A stretch of 64,000 bases of DNA from contig CM055271.1 in NCBI GenBank assembly GCA_029237695.1, positions 79,557,488-79,621,487 on the forward strand, written 5' to 3'. Position 1 is the stretch's first letter, and the number at the start of each line of letters is the position of its first letter. This DNA is from Conchocele bisecta (Eukaryota > Mollusca > Bivalvia > Lucinida > Thyasiridae). The position numbers and the translations under genes were made by a program. Of the stretch, positions 1 to 6,134 are shown piece after piece. Under the pieces are notes generated by a model that ran no database searches, was not told the DNA's origin, and saw nothing but the letters and a program-made list of their open reading frames with translations.

Positions 1-380
1 TTTCGTTTTGATGTTTTTAGTATCAAATCAAACGCGTTAATCAATGTTTTCCCCGTTTTATTAAGAAGGGGTATGACCCATGCATATTTTGAAAATACAT
101 CTATTACACACAATAGATATCTTTGATTCTCATTTTCACCTGAGAATTGTTGCATATCTGCCAAATCAGCCTGCCATTGTTTATGAAGTGTATATGTTTT
201 CTGTCTGCTCAACCATTCTTGTATATGTTTTAATCTAACATCTGAAAATGTGTTTATTCGTTTAATTGAATCATACAAGTGTTTTGCACTTGTGTAGGCA
301 ATTGAACTTTTTGGATCATAATATATTTTCTTTAGTAATGAATTAAGTTTCTTCTCTTTATGCTTTAATAAGGCTCCCAT
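1..380 (-). CDS. Retrovirus-type integrase of a Maverick/Polinton-adintovirus element (partial, runs off left edge)
   Basis: Read on the minus strand from an ATG at 378-380, about 126 codons are open to the window edge. The segment HKQWQADLADMQ carries what should be the first catalytic Asp of a DDE integrase core, and VIDVFSKYAWVIP follows about 20 residues later; this wording is typical of rve-type integrases of Maverick/Polinton elements and adintoviruses, which join linear element DNA to a chromosome. The second Asp and the Glu lie beyond the edge, so activity cannot be judged. The start is fixed because a TAA lies in frame two codons upstream. The start overlaps the end of the preceding ORF (stop at 365-367) by 16 bases, a compact viral arrangement. 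This frame starts upstream and has no stop in the window, so only its N-terminal part is seen. Confidence 0.88.
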   Translation of the reverse strand, partial: MGALLKHKEKKLNSLLKKIYYDPKSSIAYTSAKHLYDSIKRINTFSDVRLKHIQEWLSRQKTYTLHKQWQADLADMQQFSGENENQRYLLCVIDVFSKYAWVIPLLNKTGKTLINAFDLILKTSKR

Positions 381-1097
381 TTTTTAAGATATGTTGAATC
401 AGACTTTCTTTTTATACCAGTTGGGGTGACTGAAATTTTTGATTTTGGTGTTTTACGATGTTTCATTACTGTTTTAGGTGTACTAAATAATTGAATCCGA
501 CTCAATGTCAGATGTATCAGTTTGATATTTATGCATCCAGTTCCATCTTTGTCTATTGCCAACTACGTCTTGTGGTATATTGAGTTCCTGTAAAGCTGTA
601 CTGAATGTCTCCCAACCTCTGGGGTTAAATCCTTTTCTTTGACGTAAAGTGTCATTAACTAAATCAATAATATTTGATCCCTTTATAAGTTTTCCTTTAT
701 ATGTTACTAAACCATTTTCATCCCAACTGATTTTTGGATTATCTTTCAGCATGCTTAAAAGAAGTTCTGCCTTTCGTTGCATTGTTTTTGGTATACTTTG
801 TAAAATCCTATCATTAAGTTGGCTTTTTGTACTTTCATTTACTGTAACATGTTGAGGTTCTAAAACTTTTTTAAATGATTCCTGAAATTTATGTAATTTT
901 TCTCCGTGTTGCTTTACCTTTTCACTTTCCGATAAATCTGTTCTTTCTAAAAGGTTAGATAAAATTTTTTGAAGTTTAGCTGTATTTGCAATTTGTGGTT
1001 ACGGCGGGAGCTGAGGTTTTTTACTTTGTTCTATTTTCCATTTATTCATTTCTTCCAGTAAATGAAAAGGAACAAGTGCCATTTTACGGACCGACAT
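365..1097 (-). pseudogene. Conserved ORF preceding the integrase, broken by a stop and a frameshift
   Basis: The gene starts at 1095-1097 and opens with a short RKMALVPFHLL-like N-terminus that I recall from ORFs beside the integrase in Maverick/Polinton and adintovirus elements. An in-frame TAA lies at 999-1001 after a Pro-Pro pair. The frame then stays open through a long helical stretch and a conserved-looking domain (KISWDENGLVTYKGKLI, SNIIDLVNDTLRQRKG, NPRGWETF, GNRQRWNWM) to a TAG at 483-485. A Pro/Thr/Lys-rich tail ending KKWEPY, stop at 365-367, is found in another frame from about 500 downward, which suggests a small indel near 485-500. The start codon overlaps the stop of the upstream gene as TAATG. 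Function in the family is unknown to me. The two breaks suggest decay, although assembly error cannot be excluded. Confidence 0.7.
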
Positions 1098-1498
1098 TAT
1101 TTAACTAGAGCTCGAATACCTGCTCTGGCACCAACACCAAGTGCACCACCTAGAACAGCTTTACCTATTAATGGTAATAATGGAAGTAAAAATGGTAAAA
1201 TACCTCCTGTCTGATTTATAATATTTTTCTTTTTCTTAATTGAAATTGATTTTGATACAAGTTGTCTGAGATGTTTACGCTTAGGATACAATTTATGTTT
1301 CTGATCAGATGTAAGTGTGACATTGCCTTTTAAGAGATTGTGACAACATTCACAAATACACTTAATTATATGATTTGGTGCATTTTTTATTAATTTTTCA
1401 AGATATTTTTTAGGTTCATTAGCTATAGCCAAAAGCATAGCACCATGTTTTTTAATTAATGGTTTCTTTTTACTGGTTTTATTCTTGACCTTACCCAT
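1097..1498 (-). CDS. Small basic core-like protein with hydrophobic Gly-rich tail (pX-like family)
   Basis: An intact 133-residue ORF. It has a Lys-rich N-terminus (residues 1-18), a Cys-rich helix CICECCHNLLKGNV at 47-60, a basic stretch 66-92 and a hydrophobic Gly/Ala-rich tail from residue 98 (GGILPFLLPLLPLIG, then GGALGVGARAG). This architecture recurs in Maverick/adintovirus-type elements, where such proteins are compared with adenovirus core or membrane-active peptides (pX, pVI); that role is inferred from family resemblance and not shown here. The middle and start of the tail align with residues 38-100 of the next gene upstream (1698-2534), so the two are probably paralogues. Its TAA stop shares bases with the ATG of the next gene (TAATG at 1095-1099). 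It appears undamaged. Confidence 0.75.
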   Translation of the reverse strand: MGKVKNKTSKKKPLIKKHGAMLLAIANEPKKYLEKLIKNAPNHIIKCICECCHNLLKGNVTLTSDQKHKLYPKRKHLRQLVSKSISIKKKKNIINQTGGILPFLLPLLPLIGKAVLGGALGVGARAGIRALVK

Positions 1499-1554
1499 CT
1501 TTATACTAACAATACTTTATATTGAATGATACAAAATTAATTAATAACTGTATT

Positions 1555-1716
1555 TTATACACCTAAGTAGCTTTTAATTTTTACTCTTAATTCTGGATTT
1601 TTAAACGCAAAATCTTTTAGATGTTTTATTTCCTTTTCTTTTTGAATAAGTTTGTTTCTGATAGCTTCTTTGGTTTTAGGAGATCTCAAAGGTGTTCTTA
1701 ACGGTGAAAATAAAAC
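1555..1716 (-). other. Open C-terminal-like segment in a shifted frame after the 278-residue gene
   Basis: Directly beyond the stop of the 1698-2534 gene, a different minus frame is open for 53 codons (from after a TAG at 1717-1719 to a TAA at 1555-1557). It encodes a plausible tail: FSPLRTPLRSPKTKEA, then a charged helix and KNPELRVKIKSYLGV. Its Ser/Pro composition continues that of the upstream gene, so it may be that gene's original C-terminus, separated by a one-base indel near 1700-1720. It has no ATG of its own. It could also be chance coding. Confidence 0.35.
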
Positions 1717-2534
1717 CTAGCTATTGGATGTTCCTCCAATGCATTATATTCCTGTAACAGTTTTTCATGTTCTTGTGTTGCTTTATTAACAAGTCTAATC
1801 CAATTTTCAATTTCAGGGCCATATTTGTACTTCTTTTTTTTTGGAGGCTGTCGCTCAAATGAACCAGAATTACTGGGAAAAGATGCATTGTATGATGATC
1901 CAGATTTGTTAGAAGTTGATGTAAATGGTAATTGTGGAGATCTAAAGGAAATTGGTGTCGATGTGAACTGAGGTTTTCCAGTCGATGAGGGTGTATGAAA
2001 CGGTGATATAGATCTACGCGAATTAACAGGACTAGGATTTGTAGACATACTAGACATTGAAGAAAATCTTGAAGATTCATTTTGCTTTTTAGTTGTTTTC
2101 TTTTTAGTTGTTTTCTTTTGAGATATTTTATTTCGTGTTTTCTTTTGTTTTTTAATTGTTTTCTTTTTAGTTTGGTTTTTGGTTAGTTTTCTATTTTTCA
2201 CGTTTTTTGTACCTGTCCAGCGAAGTAAACTTCTAATAATTACACCACCTAAAAATCCTCCACCACCGGGTTTTAATATTATTTTTTTCTTTGTATCATC
2301 AACTGTAGGATCCGCTAATTGTTTAACATCTTTTTTATTTTTTTCTATAAAACGCACTGTTTGTTTTGGTAATTTTATTTTATTTTCAACTATATTTTGA
2401 GCAGCTACTGAAAACCATTTCAATATCTCTTTTAATCCAGATTTCAATATTATTTCTCTTGTAAGTTTATGTTGTTCATCACTCAAATTTCTTAAAGCAT
2501 GAATAATATTTCCTGATGTGTATGAGAAAGCCAT
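1698..2534 (-). CDS. Basic, Ser/Pro-rich core-like protein with a pX-like N-terminal domain
   Basis: A 278-residue ORF. Residues 21-103 follow the same pattern as the 133-residue protein at 1097-1498: helix LKEILKWFSVAAQNIVENKI, a basic spacer, then KKKIILKPGGGGFLGGVII, where the Gly run matches the Gly-Gly hydrophobic tail of the relative. Residues 108-151 are extremely Lys/Thr-rich (KKKTIKKQKKTRNK) and should bind nucleic acid. Residues 152-230 are Ser/Pro/Thr-rich and low complexity, and the end (ENWIRLVNKATQEHEKLL) is helical. A DNA-condensing or virion-core role is inferred. It lies between the packaging ATPase and its smaller relative, all on the minus strand, consistent with a late structural gene block. 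The natural C-terminus may lie in another frame at 1555-1716. Confidence 0.7.
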   Translation of the reverse strand: MAFSYTSGNIIHALRNLSDEQHKLTREIILKSGLKEILKWFSVAAQNIVENKIKLPKQTVRFIEKNKKDVKQLADPTVDDTKKKIILKPGGGGFLGGVIIRSLLRWTGTKNVKNRKLTKNQTKKKTIKKQKKTRNKISQKKTTKKKTTKKQNESSRFSSMSSMSTNPSPVNSRRSISPFHTPSSTGKPQFTSTPISFRSPQLPFTSTSNKSGSSYNASFPSNSGSFERQPPKKKKYKYGPEIENWIRLVNKATQEHEKLLQEYNALEEHPIARFYFHR

Positions 2535-2640
2535 GTTGGTACCTTGATATAAAGTTCAATACTGATATCTATATTACTATATTGGAGAATAAATAGTAGG
2601 TCCTCTAACATCCTTATCTGTAATCCAGCGATGAAAAATG
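2535..2640 (-). other. Short spacer between ATPase and 278-residue gene
   Basis: About 106 bases, A/T-rich, with no ORF and no clear TATA or AATAAA recognised. It separates the ATPase stop from the start of the next minus-strand gene. Confidence 0.5.
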
Positions 2641-3252
2641 TCACTTCTTAAATCTTAAACGAAATTGTTTTTTAATTCGTGATTGAAAATCAATTAACAA
2701 ATAACCATGTTCCTGAGAAGTAGCATCATTGTAGGCTGAAATTAAGTGTGGACTTTGCATTTGACGAGATAATGTTTTAATTTGTAACCCATCACGTTCA
2801 TTTCTAAATAAAATCATGTAACGAGAATTAAGACTTATAGTTCTACTCGATTTATTTTGTTGAAACATATTTTGTGTAATATATATTACACTTGAATTTC
2901 TATGATGACCTTTTCTTGTAAACCACAATTTTATTTTTTCTTCATCTTTTTCTCCTAACATATCATCAAATACTACAAGATGTGGAATTGTTATATCGGA
3001 TACAATTTCATTTTCATCATCTGGGATACCTTCAATAAATTTGAGGAAATTGAACTTTTCTTGCATAATAGTATAACTGTATTGCCATTCTTTGTAACAC
3101 CATATTACTTTTTCGGGTACAATATTAAATAAATCTTTGCGATAATCAATAATCTTTTGTACAATTTCAGTTTTTCCACATCCACTTGGACCTGCTATAT
3201 AAATGTTACAGGGATGTTGAAATAACAAAGACAATAGGTCTTCGTTCTCCAT
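2641..3252 (-). CDS. Viral DNA-packaging ATPase, FtsK/HerA superfamily
   Basis: An intact 203-residue ORF. It has a Walker A motif AGPSGCGKT (residues 20-28), a Walker B strand HLVVFDDM (91-98) with two Asp, and a following IYITQNMFQQN stretch with the conserved polar T-Q of this superfamily. Such ATPases pump genome DNA into preformed capsids in adintoviruses, Maverick/Polinton elements and related large DNA viruses; the size fits the short form seen in that group. It lies downstream of the 173-residue gene and upstream of the two core-like proteins on the same strand. No damage is visible, in contrast to the broken polymerase and pre-integrase ORF. The ATG at 3250-3252 is the only sensible start because the Walker A motif follows within 20 residues. 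Confidence 0.88.
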   Translation of the reverse strand: MENEDLLSLLFQHPCNIYIAGPSGCGKTEIVQKIIDYRKDLFNIVPEKVIWCYKEWQYSYTIMQEKFNFLKFIEGIPDDENEIVSDITIPHLVVFDDMLGEKDEEKIKLWFTRKGHHRNSSVIYITQNMFQQNKSSRTISLNSRYMILFRNERDGLQIKTLSRQMQSPHLISAYNDATSQEHGYLLIDFQSRIKKQFRLRFKK

Positions 3253-3339
3253 TGTTTACAGTACAAGGTCCAGATGTATAATGATATACTATCATGTGTA
3301 TAGCAATGTTTTATTTGAAAAGGAATTCTGTTCGAATAG

Positions 3340-3545
3340 TTTGGGTAAAGGTGCGAGTACTGTTATTTTTATTTTTAAAAAAGACACGAGTACTGGTACA
3401 ATTTTTAAAATAAAAAAGACACGAGTACTGATACAATTTTAAAAATAAAAAAGACACGAGTACTGGTAAAATCTTTTTTTTTTTTCTTTTTTTTTTAATT
3501 TTTTTTATTTTATTTTATTTTTTTTTTTCCACGAGTACTGGTACC
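3340..3545. repeat. Tandem repeat with CACGAGTACTGGTAC units in A/T-rich DNA
   Basis: Five copies of a core CACGAGTACTGGTAC (with variants GCGAGTACTG and CTGATAC) are spaced by A/T-rich tracts of about 25-60 bases, with a pure T-rich stretch near 3473-3535. The core contains the palindrome AGTACT. The array sits between the 173-residue gene, whose 3' end it forms, and the ATPase promoter region. AATAAA-like words occur on the minus strand in the T-rich part, so it may end the transcript of the gene at 3549-4070. A replication or regulatory role is possible but unproven. Confidence 0.7.
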
Positions 3546-3548
3546 ATT

Positions 3549-4070
3549 TTATTTTCGTGGAATCAAATGATTTTCTTTTTCTGGACGAATGTGTTTACGA
3601 TGTGCACCAACCCCACTTTTATGTGAATGTATTTTTTCGTCAACTGTATCACACAGGGCCCTTTCTGCATGTTTACTGATCTGTGCCACTGTTTTCTTGT
3701 CCAATTCAAACTTGATAGGTACTTTCAATGGCTTTGTGTTAAATGTCAAGTCCCGATTTTCACACTGTTTCTCTAGTTTCCTCGATAATGTGTCTGTCAT
3801 ACGGTCCAGTTGAACACTTTGTCGTGATGCGATGTTCTCTAGTTTCTGTAATATTCTTTCTGTATTGTTGTTCAGTTTCTGTAGTTCTTTCAATATCATG
3901 GAATCTTCTTTCTTCTTCTCTAATGGAATGTATACAGGAACAGTTGGCTGCTGTTGTAGTTGTTGTTGTTGTTGTGGTGGCTGGAAGGTTGGTTGATATA
4001 CTTCATTCATCGTCTCTGCTAATATATCAAACTCTTGAGCGACAAAATCGTAACTTCGGTTGTCAGCCAT
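3549..4070 (-). CDS. Unrecognised Gln-rich, coiled-coil protein under the shared cassette promoter
   Basis: A 173-residue ORF. The N-terminus is acidic (MADNRSYDFVAQEFDILAE), residues 30-43 are Gln-rich, and residues about 55-115 form a likely coiled coil (ILKELQKLNNNTERILQKLE). The C-terminus has two Cys and ends in a basic His-rich tail. I recognise no family. It lies 34 bases after a TATA box (4105-4112) of the cassette promoter shared with three other accessory genes, so it probably belongs to the same regulon. Unlike the others it has no histone-type stem-loop after its stop; A/T-rich repeats with AATAAA-like words follow. It appears intact. Confidence 0.65.
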   Translation of the reverse strand: MADNRSYDFVAQEFDILAETMNEVYQPTFQPPQQQQQLQQQPTVPVYIPLEKKKEDSMILKELQKLNNNTERILQKLENIASRQSVQLDRMTDTLSRKLEKQCENRDLTFNTKPLKVPIKFELDKKTVAQISKHAERALCDTVDEKIHSHKSGVGAHRKHIRPEKENHLIPRK

Positions 4071-4104
4071 AGTATCGAATGTAAATTAATGATTTTATAA
4101 TCGT

Positions 4105-4164
4105 CTTTTATACCCATCAGAAGGATTGACCTACTTAGAAATTGATAAAAATCAAGTGACCAAT
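4105..4164 (-). promoter_or_regulatory. Cassette promoter, copy A (for the 173-residue gene)
   Basis: On the minus strand: ATTGG (inverted CCAAT) at 4160-4164, box GTAGGTCAATCC at 4123-4134, then exactly 10 bases, then TATAAAAG at 4105-4112. The start codon is at 4068-4070. The leader contains an ATTAATTTACATTCGAT string that is also found after copy C. The upstream half is the most diverged of the four copies. Confidence 0.8.
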
Positions 4165-4192
4165 CACAGTGTGTCTTACAAAACGATAGCTG

Positions 4193-4633
4193 CTAATCAA
4201 TATTCCATTTACAGTACTCTTTTCTCACATTTAATTGAGGGATACTGGGATAACTCTTAATAATTTTAGTTTCTATGTTGACAGCCCCCGAAAAAGGAAT
4301 TTTATGGCTGTATAGATGAAGCAAAGGTTTAAGATCCTTGTCAAAGTAAATCTGACTATCCTTCCCGTATGTTCTAGAACTTACTAACCTATAAATTTTA
4401 TTTTGTTCTATCACAGTTATCTTTGGACAAATACCAAACGGTATAAATCTAGAATTGTTTGTTATGTACCCTATGAAAGGATAATATTGATATTTGGGTG
4501 ATTTATAAATGTTTACATTATTAATAGTGTATTCTCCGTTTACTATGCCTATAGTACAATTTTTGAGAAAATCGAAACATTTACATTCTTCGACTACCGG
4601 ATGCTGATCACAATGTTTTATTAGTTGATCCAT
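4193..4633 (-). CDS. Unrecognised 146-residue protein; shorter start chosen
   Basis: The frame is open from 4849, which would give 218 residues, but the first 72 codons overlap other signals. A histone-type stem-loop belonging to the upstream 90-residue gene (4813-4828) and a TATAAAAG promoter (4719-4726) both fall inside them. The promoter region also matches the promoter of the gene at 6135-6614. I therefore start at the ATG at 4631-4633, giving MDQLIKHCDQHPVVEECKC and onward. The product has Cys/His near the N-terminus (C8, H12, C18, C20) and a mixed beta-rich remainder; no family is recognised. If the long start were used, the N-terminus would include a membrane-like segment (residues 23-37), which I regard as non-coding. 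Its end lies against the cassette promoter of the next gene. Confidence 0.6.
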   Translation of the reverse strand: MDQLIKHCDQHPVVEECKCFDFLKNCTIGIVNGEYTINNVNIYKSPKYQYYPFIGYITNNSRFIPFGICPKITVIEQNKIYRLVSSRTYGKDSQIYFDKDLKPLLHLYSHKIPFSGAVNIETKIIKSYPSIPQLNVRKEYCKWNID

Positions 4634-4730
4634 TTTAGCAGGGTTGTACTCTGAACAATGTAATGCTTTCGCTTCAGAGTTCAGTAGACTAATGAAGATC
4701 TTATGGAATTTGTGGCTTCTTTTATAAACG
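4634..4730 (-). promoter_or_regulatory. Second promoter type, inside the long open frame
   Basis: Minus-strand TATAAAAG at 4719-4726 is followed by a leader (GAAGCCACAAATTCCAT, then CTACTGAACTCTGAAGCGA) that is nearly the same as the leader of the gene at 6135-6614, whose TATA is at 6668-6675. Just before the start codon, GCATTACATTGTTCAGAG also matches the leader of the gene at 10999. The region is thus a shared promoter-leader unit and argues against translation through it. Confidence 0.7.
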
Positions 4731-4812
4731 TCACGATATAACGATAATGATACAATATACAAAGTTATTAGGATATAAATTGCAAAGTAATCTTTTCGTA
4801 ATAATGTGTGGT

Positions 4813-4828
4813 GGCCCTGAAAAGGGCC
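4813..4828 (-). terminator. Histone-type mRNA 3' stem-loop 1
   Basis: On the minus strand GGCCCTTTTCAGGGCC: a perfect 6-bp stem with a TTTC loop, the form used at the 3' end of animal replication-dependent histone mRNAs. Flanks also fit: AAAAAC before it and ACCACA after it. A purine-rich ACGAAAAGATTA lies about 13 bases further on, like the U7-binding downstream element. It begins 30 bases after the stop codon of the 90-residue gene (4859-5131). Confidence 0.88.
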
Positions 4829-4858
4829 GTTTTTGTTTAGAGTGTACACCTGTACAAA

Positions 4859-5131
4859 CTAATATTCAATGGTAGTGCGGCGCCATTTGTTGTTTGATTC
4901 TCGAGTTTTAACTCTCAAAACGCCTGTAGTGTCAGGTTTTGCTTCTGTCGTAAAACTCTTTTCGTCCTCCATTTCCATTTCTTTGTAAGCAGGCTTTGGT
5001 TGTTCCTTTATTCTCCTCAACAGGTCAGCCGTAACCATTTGCAGCGTTTCTATGTATTGCTGCATCGACCCTACGACTTCAACCAAATCTGTGATCCTCC
5101 TTGCCATCATATTGCTTCGCTCGGTATTCAT
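4859..5131 (-). CDS. Unrecognised 90-residue helical protein with histone-type mRNA end
   Basis: A short intact ORF. Residues 7-44 form an amphipathic helix (MARRITDLVEVVGSMQQYIE, LLRRIKEQ) that could make a coiled coil, followed by an acidic and then basic tail ending RRTTIEY. No family is recognised. The gene is bounded by cassette promoter copy B (TATAAAAG at 5181-5188, 49 bases before the ATG) and by a perfect histone-type stem-loop 30 bases after the stop. It is arranged head to head with the 66-residue gene at 5452, as histone gene pairs often are. Expression in S phase is inferred from these signals. Confidence 0.72.
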   Translation of the reverse strand: MNTERSNMMARRITDLVEVVGSMQQYIETLQMVTADLLRRIKEQPKPAYKEMEMEDEKSFTTEAKPDTTGVLRVKTRESNNKWRRTTIEY

Positions 5132-5180
5132 TTCTTTGAGTGTTCAATGAAACATGTGAAGTATGTGTTAAAAACACATG

Positions 5181-5277
5181 CTTTTATACCCATCAAACGG
5201 ATTGACCTACTTTTGGTAGTTTAGTCATTTTTCAGATTTTCGTCCAATCAGAAAGCGTGTTGCAAAACGCGTTTGTG
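5181..5277 (-). promoter_or_regulatory. Cassette promoter, copy B (for the 90-residue gene)
   Basis: On the minus strand: AAACGCGTTTT at 5266-5276, CTTTCTGATTGG (inverted CCAAT at 5244-5248), GTAGGTCAATCC at 5199-5210, a 10-base gap, then TATAAAAG at 5181-5188. Between the CCAAT and GTAGGTC boxes lies GAAAATCTGAAAAATGACT, nearly identical in copies C and D. Confidence 0.85.
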
Positions 5278-5451
5278 AACAAAGTTTGTTTACACAAGCT
5301 TGGTTGAAAAACGGATTGAAAATCATCCAATGAGAGGGACATAATCCTTAACCAATCAAATCCTCTATTTTTTACCCAATGAAATGATGGATGAAATCAT
5401 TTCAGGATCTAAAGCGTATAGTATTCATTCTATTCATTCTTACATACCAGA
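5278..5451 (+). promoter_or_regulatory. CCAAT-rich promoter of the 66-residue gene
   Basis: Three plus-strand CCAAT boxes occur at 5327-5331, 5352-5356 and 5376-5380, followed by a weak TATA-like GCGTATAGTA near 5414. This is a different design from the cassette promoter but also resembles histone gene promoters with repeated CCAAT boxes. The region is shared with the divergent 90-residue gene. Confidence 0.55.
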
Positions 5452-5652
5452 ATGCAGATCAAGAAATTCTTCCACCGTTTGAGAAACATTGTATTCTCCA
5501 GGAAAAATTATGTTAATGAAGAAAAAGAGAGAAATAAAGAATTATTACAACAATTCTTTGCAAGACGTGGTTATCATTGGCCTTCCAAACAAAAAATTGT
5601 TTGGAAAGTTACATTGAATAACTTATATCCTGATCTGTCTGAATTCTATTAG
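5452..5652 (+). CDS. Unrecognised 66-residue basic protein with histone-type mRNA end
   Basis: A short intact ORF with a strongly basic N-terminus (MQIKKFFHRLRNIVFSRKNY), a charged helix (EEKERNKELLQQFFARRG) and an aromatic C-terminus ending DLSEFY. No family is recognised; despite its basic nature it is not a histone by sequence. What marks it is its 3' end: a perfect stem-loop begins 13 bases after the TAG and a near-consensus downstream element follows. The promoter carries three CCAAT boxes. It lies head to head with the 90-residue gene. Confidence 0.65.
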   Translation: MQIKKFFHRLRNIVFSRKNYVNEEKERNKELLQQFFARRGYHWPSKQKIVWKVTLNNLYPDLSEFY

Positions 5653-5665
5653 ACAGTGATCAAAC

Positions 5666-5702
5666 GGTCCTTTTCAGGACCACAATATTTTCCAGAAAGA
5701 AA
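5666..5702 (+). terminator. Histone-type mRNA 3' stem-loop 2 with downstream element
   Basis: GGTCCTTTTCAGGACC at 5666-5681 forms a perfect 6-bp stem with a TTTC loop. The 3' flank ACAAT is followed by CCAGAAAGAAA at 5692-5702, very close to the CAAGAAAGA histone downstream element that pairs with U7 snRNA. Spacing from the stem-loop (about 10 bases) also fits. No AATAAA lies before it on this strand. Confidence 0.9.
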
Positions 5703-5789
5703 CACTTGCATTTTATAAATCATATGAATTAACCATATAAATTATAAAAATGATAAATAACAAAACTAGAAAATACATTTCAACTTGTA

Positions 5790-5834
5790 TTTATTTAACA
5801 ATATTTTATTGAACAACAATATATTTACAACATG
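5790..5834 (-). terminator. Poly(A) signals for the zinc-knuckle gene(s)
   Basis: Minus-strand AATAAA at 5805-5810 and again at 5790-5795, preceded by ACATGTTGTAAATAT. This 3' end is nearly the same as that of the plus-strand gene at 12110-12661 (see 12672-12708). Confidence 0.65.
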
Positions 5835-5894
5835 TAATACATAGTGTCTATTCAAAATTGTATTAATTTAACAAGACAAATAAATCAATCGAAT

Positions 5895-6119
5895 CTAAAA
5901 GTAAATTTTCATCTTCTTGACTGGAACCGCAATTTTCCTCTTCTTGATTTGAACACTCGGTTCATCTTGGCGTTTACGTTTACGATTGTTCACTGGTTTC
6001 TCTGTGGGCTTAACATCCACTGTGTTAGGCGTAGGTTTCTGGTCACAATCACAAGCCCAATGTGATTTCGATTTACAGATGAAACATCCATCATACATAA
6101 CATTTCTTGGCAGCTTCAT
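5895..6119 (-). CDS. Zinc-knuckle protein, second half of a two-repeat gene
   Basis: A 74-residue frame with a CCHC zinc knuckle CFICKSKSHWACDC (C12, C15, H20, C25) followed by a basic tail with NRKRKRQ and KKRK nuclear-signal-like clusters. It is in the same frame as the upstream gene 6135-6614, separated only by that gene's TAA stop and five codons. Its contents correspond to the end of the second repeat of that gene. It is therefore probably the downstream part of one gene split by a nonsense mutation, or a separately initiated product. Zinc knuckles of this type bind single-stranded nucleic acid or proteins. AATAAA signals follow at 5805-5810. Confidence 0.6.
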   Translation of the reverse strand: MKLPRNVMYDGCFICKSKSHWACDCDQKPTPNTVDVKPTEKPVNNRKRKRQDEPSVQIKKRKIAVPVKKMKIYF

Positions 6120-6134
6120 ATGACTCTCTTCGTT

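Noticed and set aside
1721..2080. 119-codon minus-strand frame inside the 278-residue gene
   Set aside because: Low-complexity His/Leu-rich shadow of the Ser/Pro-rich region in another frame, without promoter or family signature.
3743..4072. 109-codon plus-strand frame with a poly-Val stretch
   Set aside because: It is the antisense of the Gln-rich part of the 173-residue gene.
4634..4849. Membrane-anchored N-terminus of the 218-codon frame
   Set aside because: The DNA is accounted for by a stem-loop and a promoter-leader repeated elsewhere, so coding is unlikely.
5452..5652. Idea that the stem-loop genes are captured histones
   Set aside because: None of the four proteins has a histone fold or histone motifs; only the control signals are histone-like.
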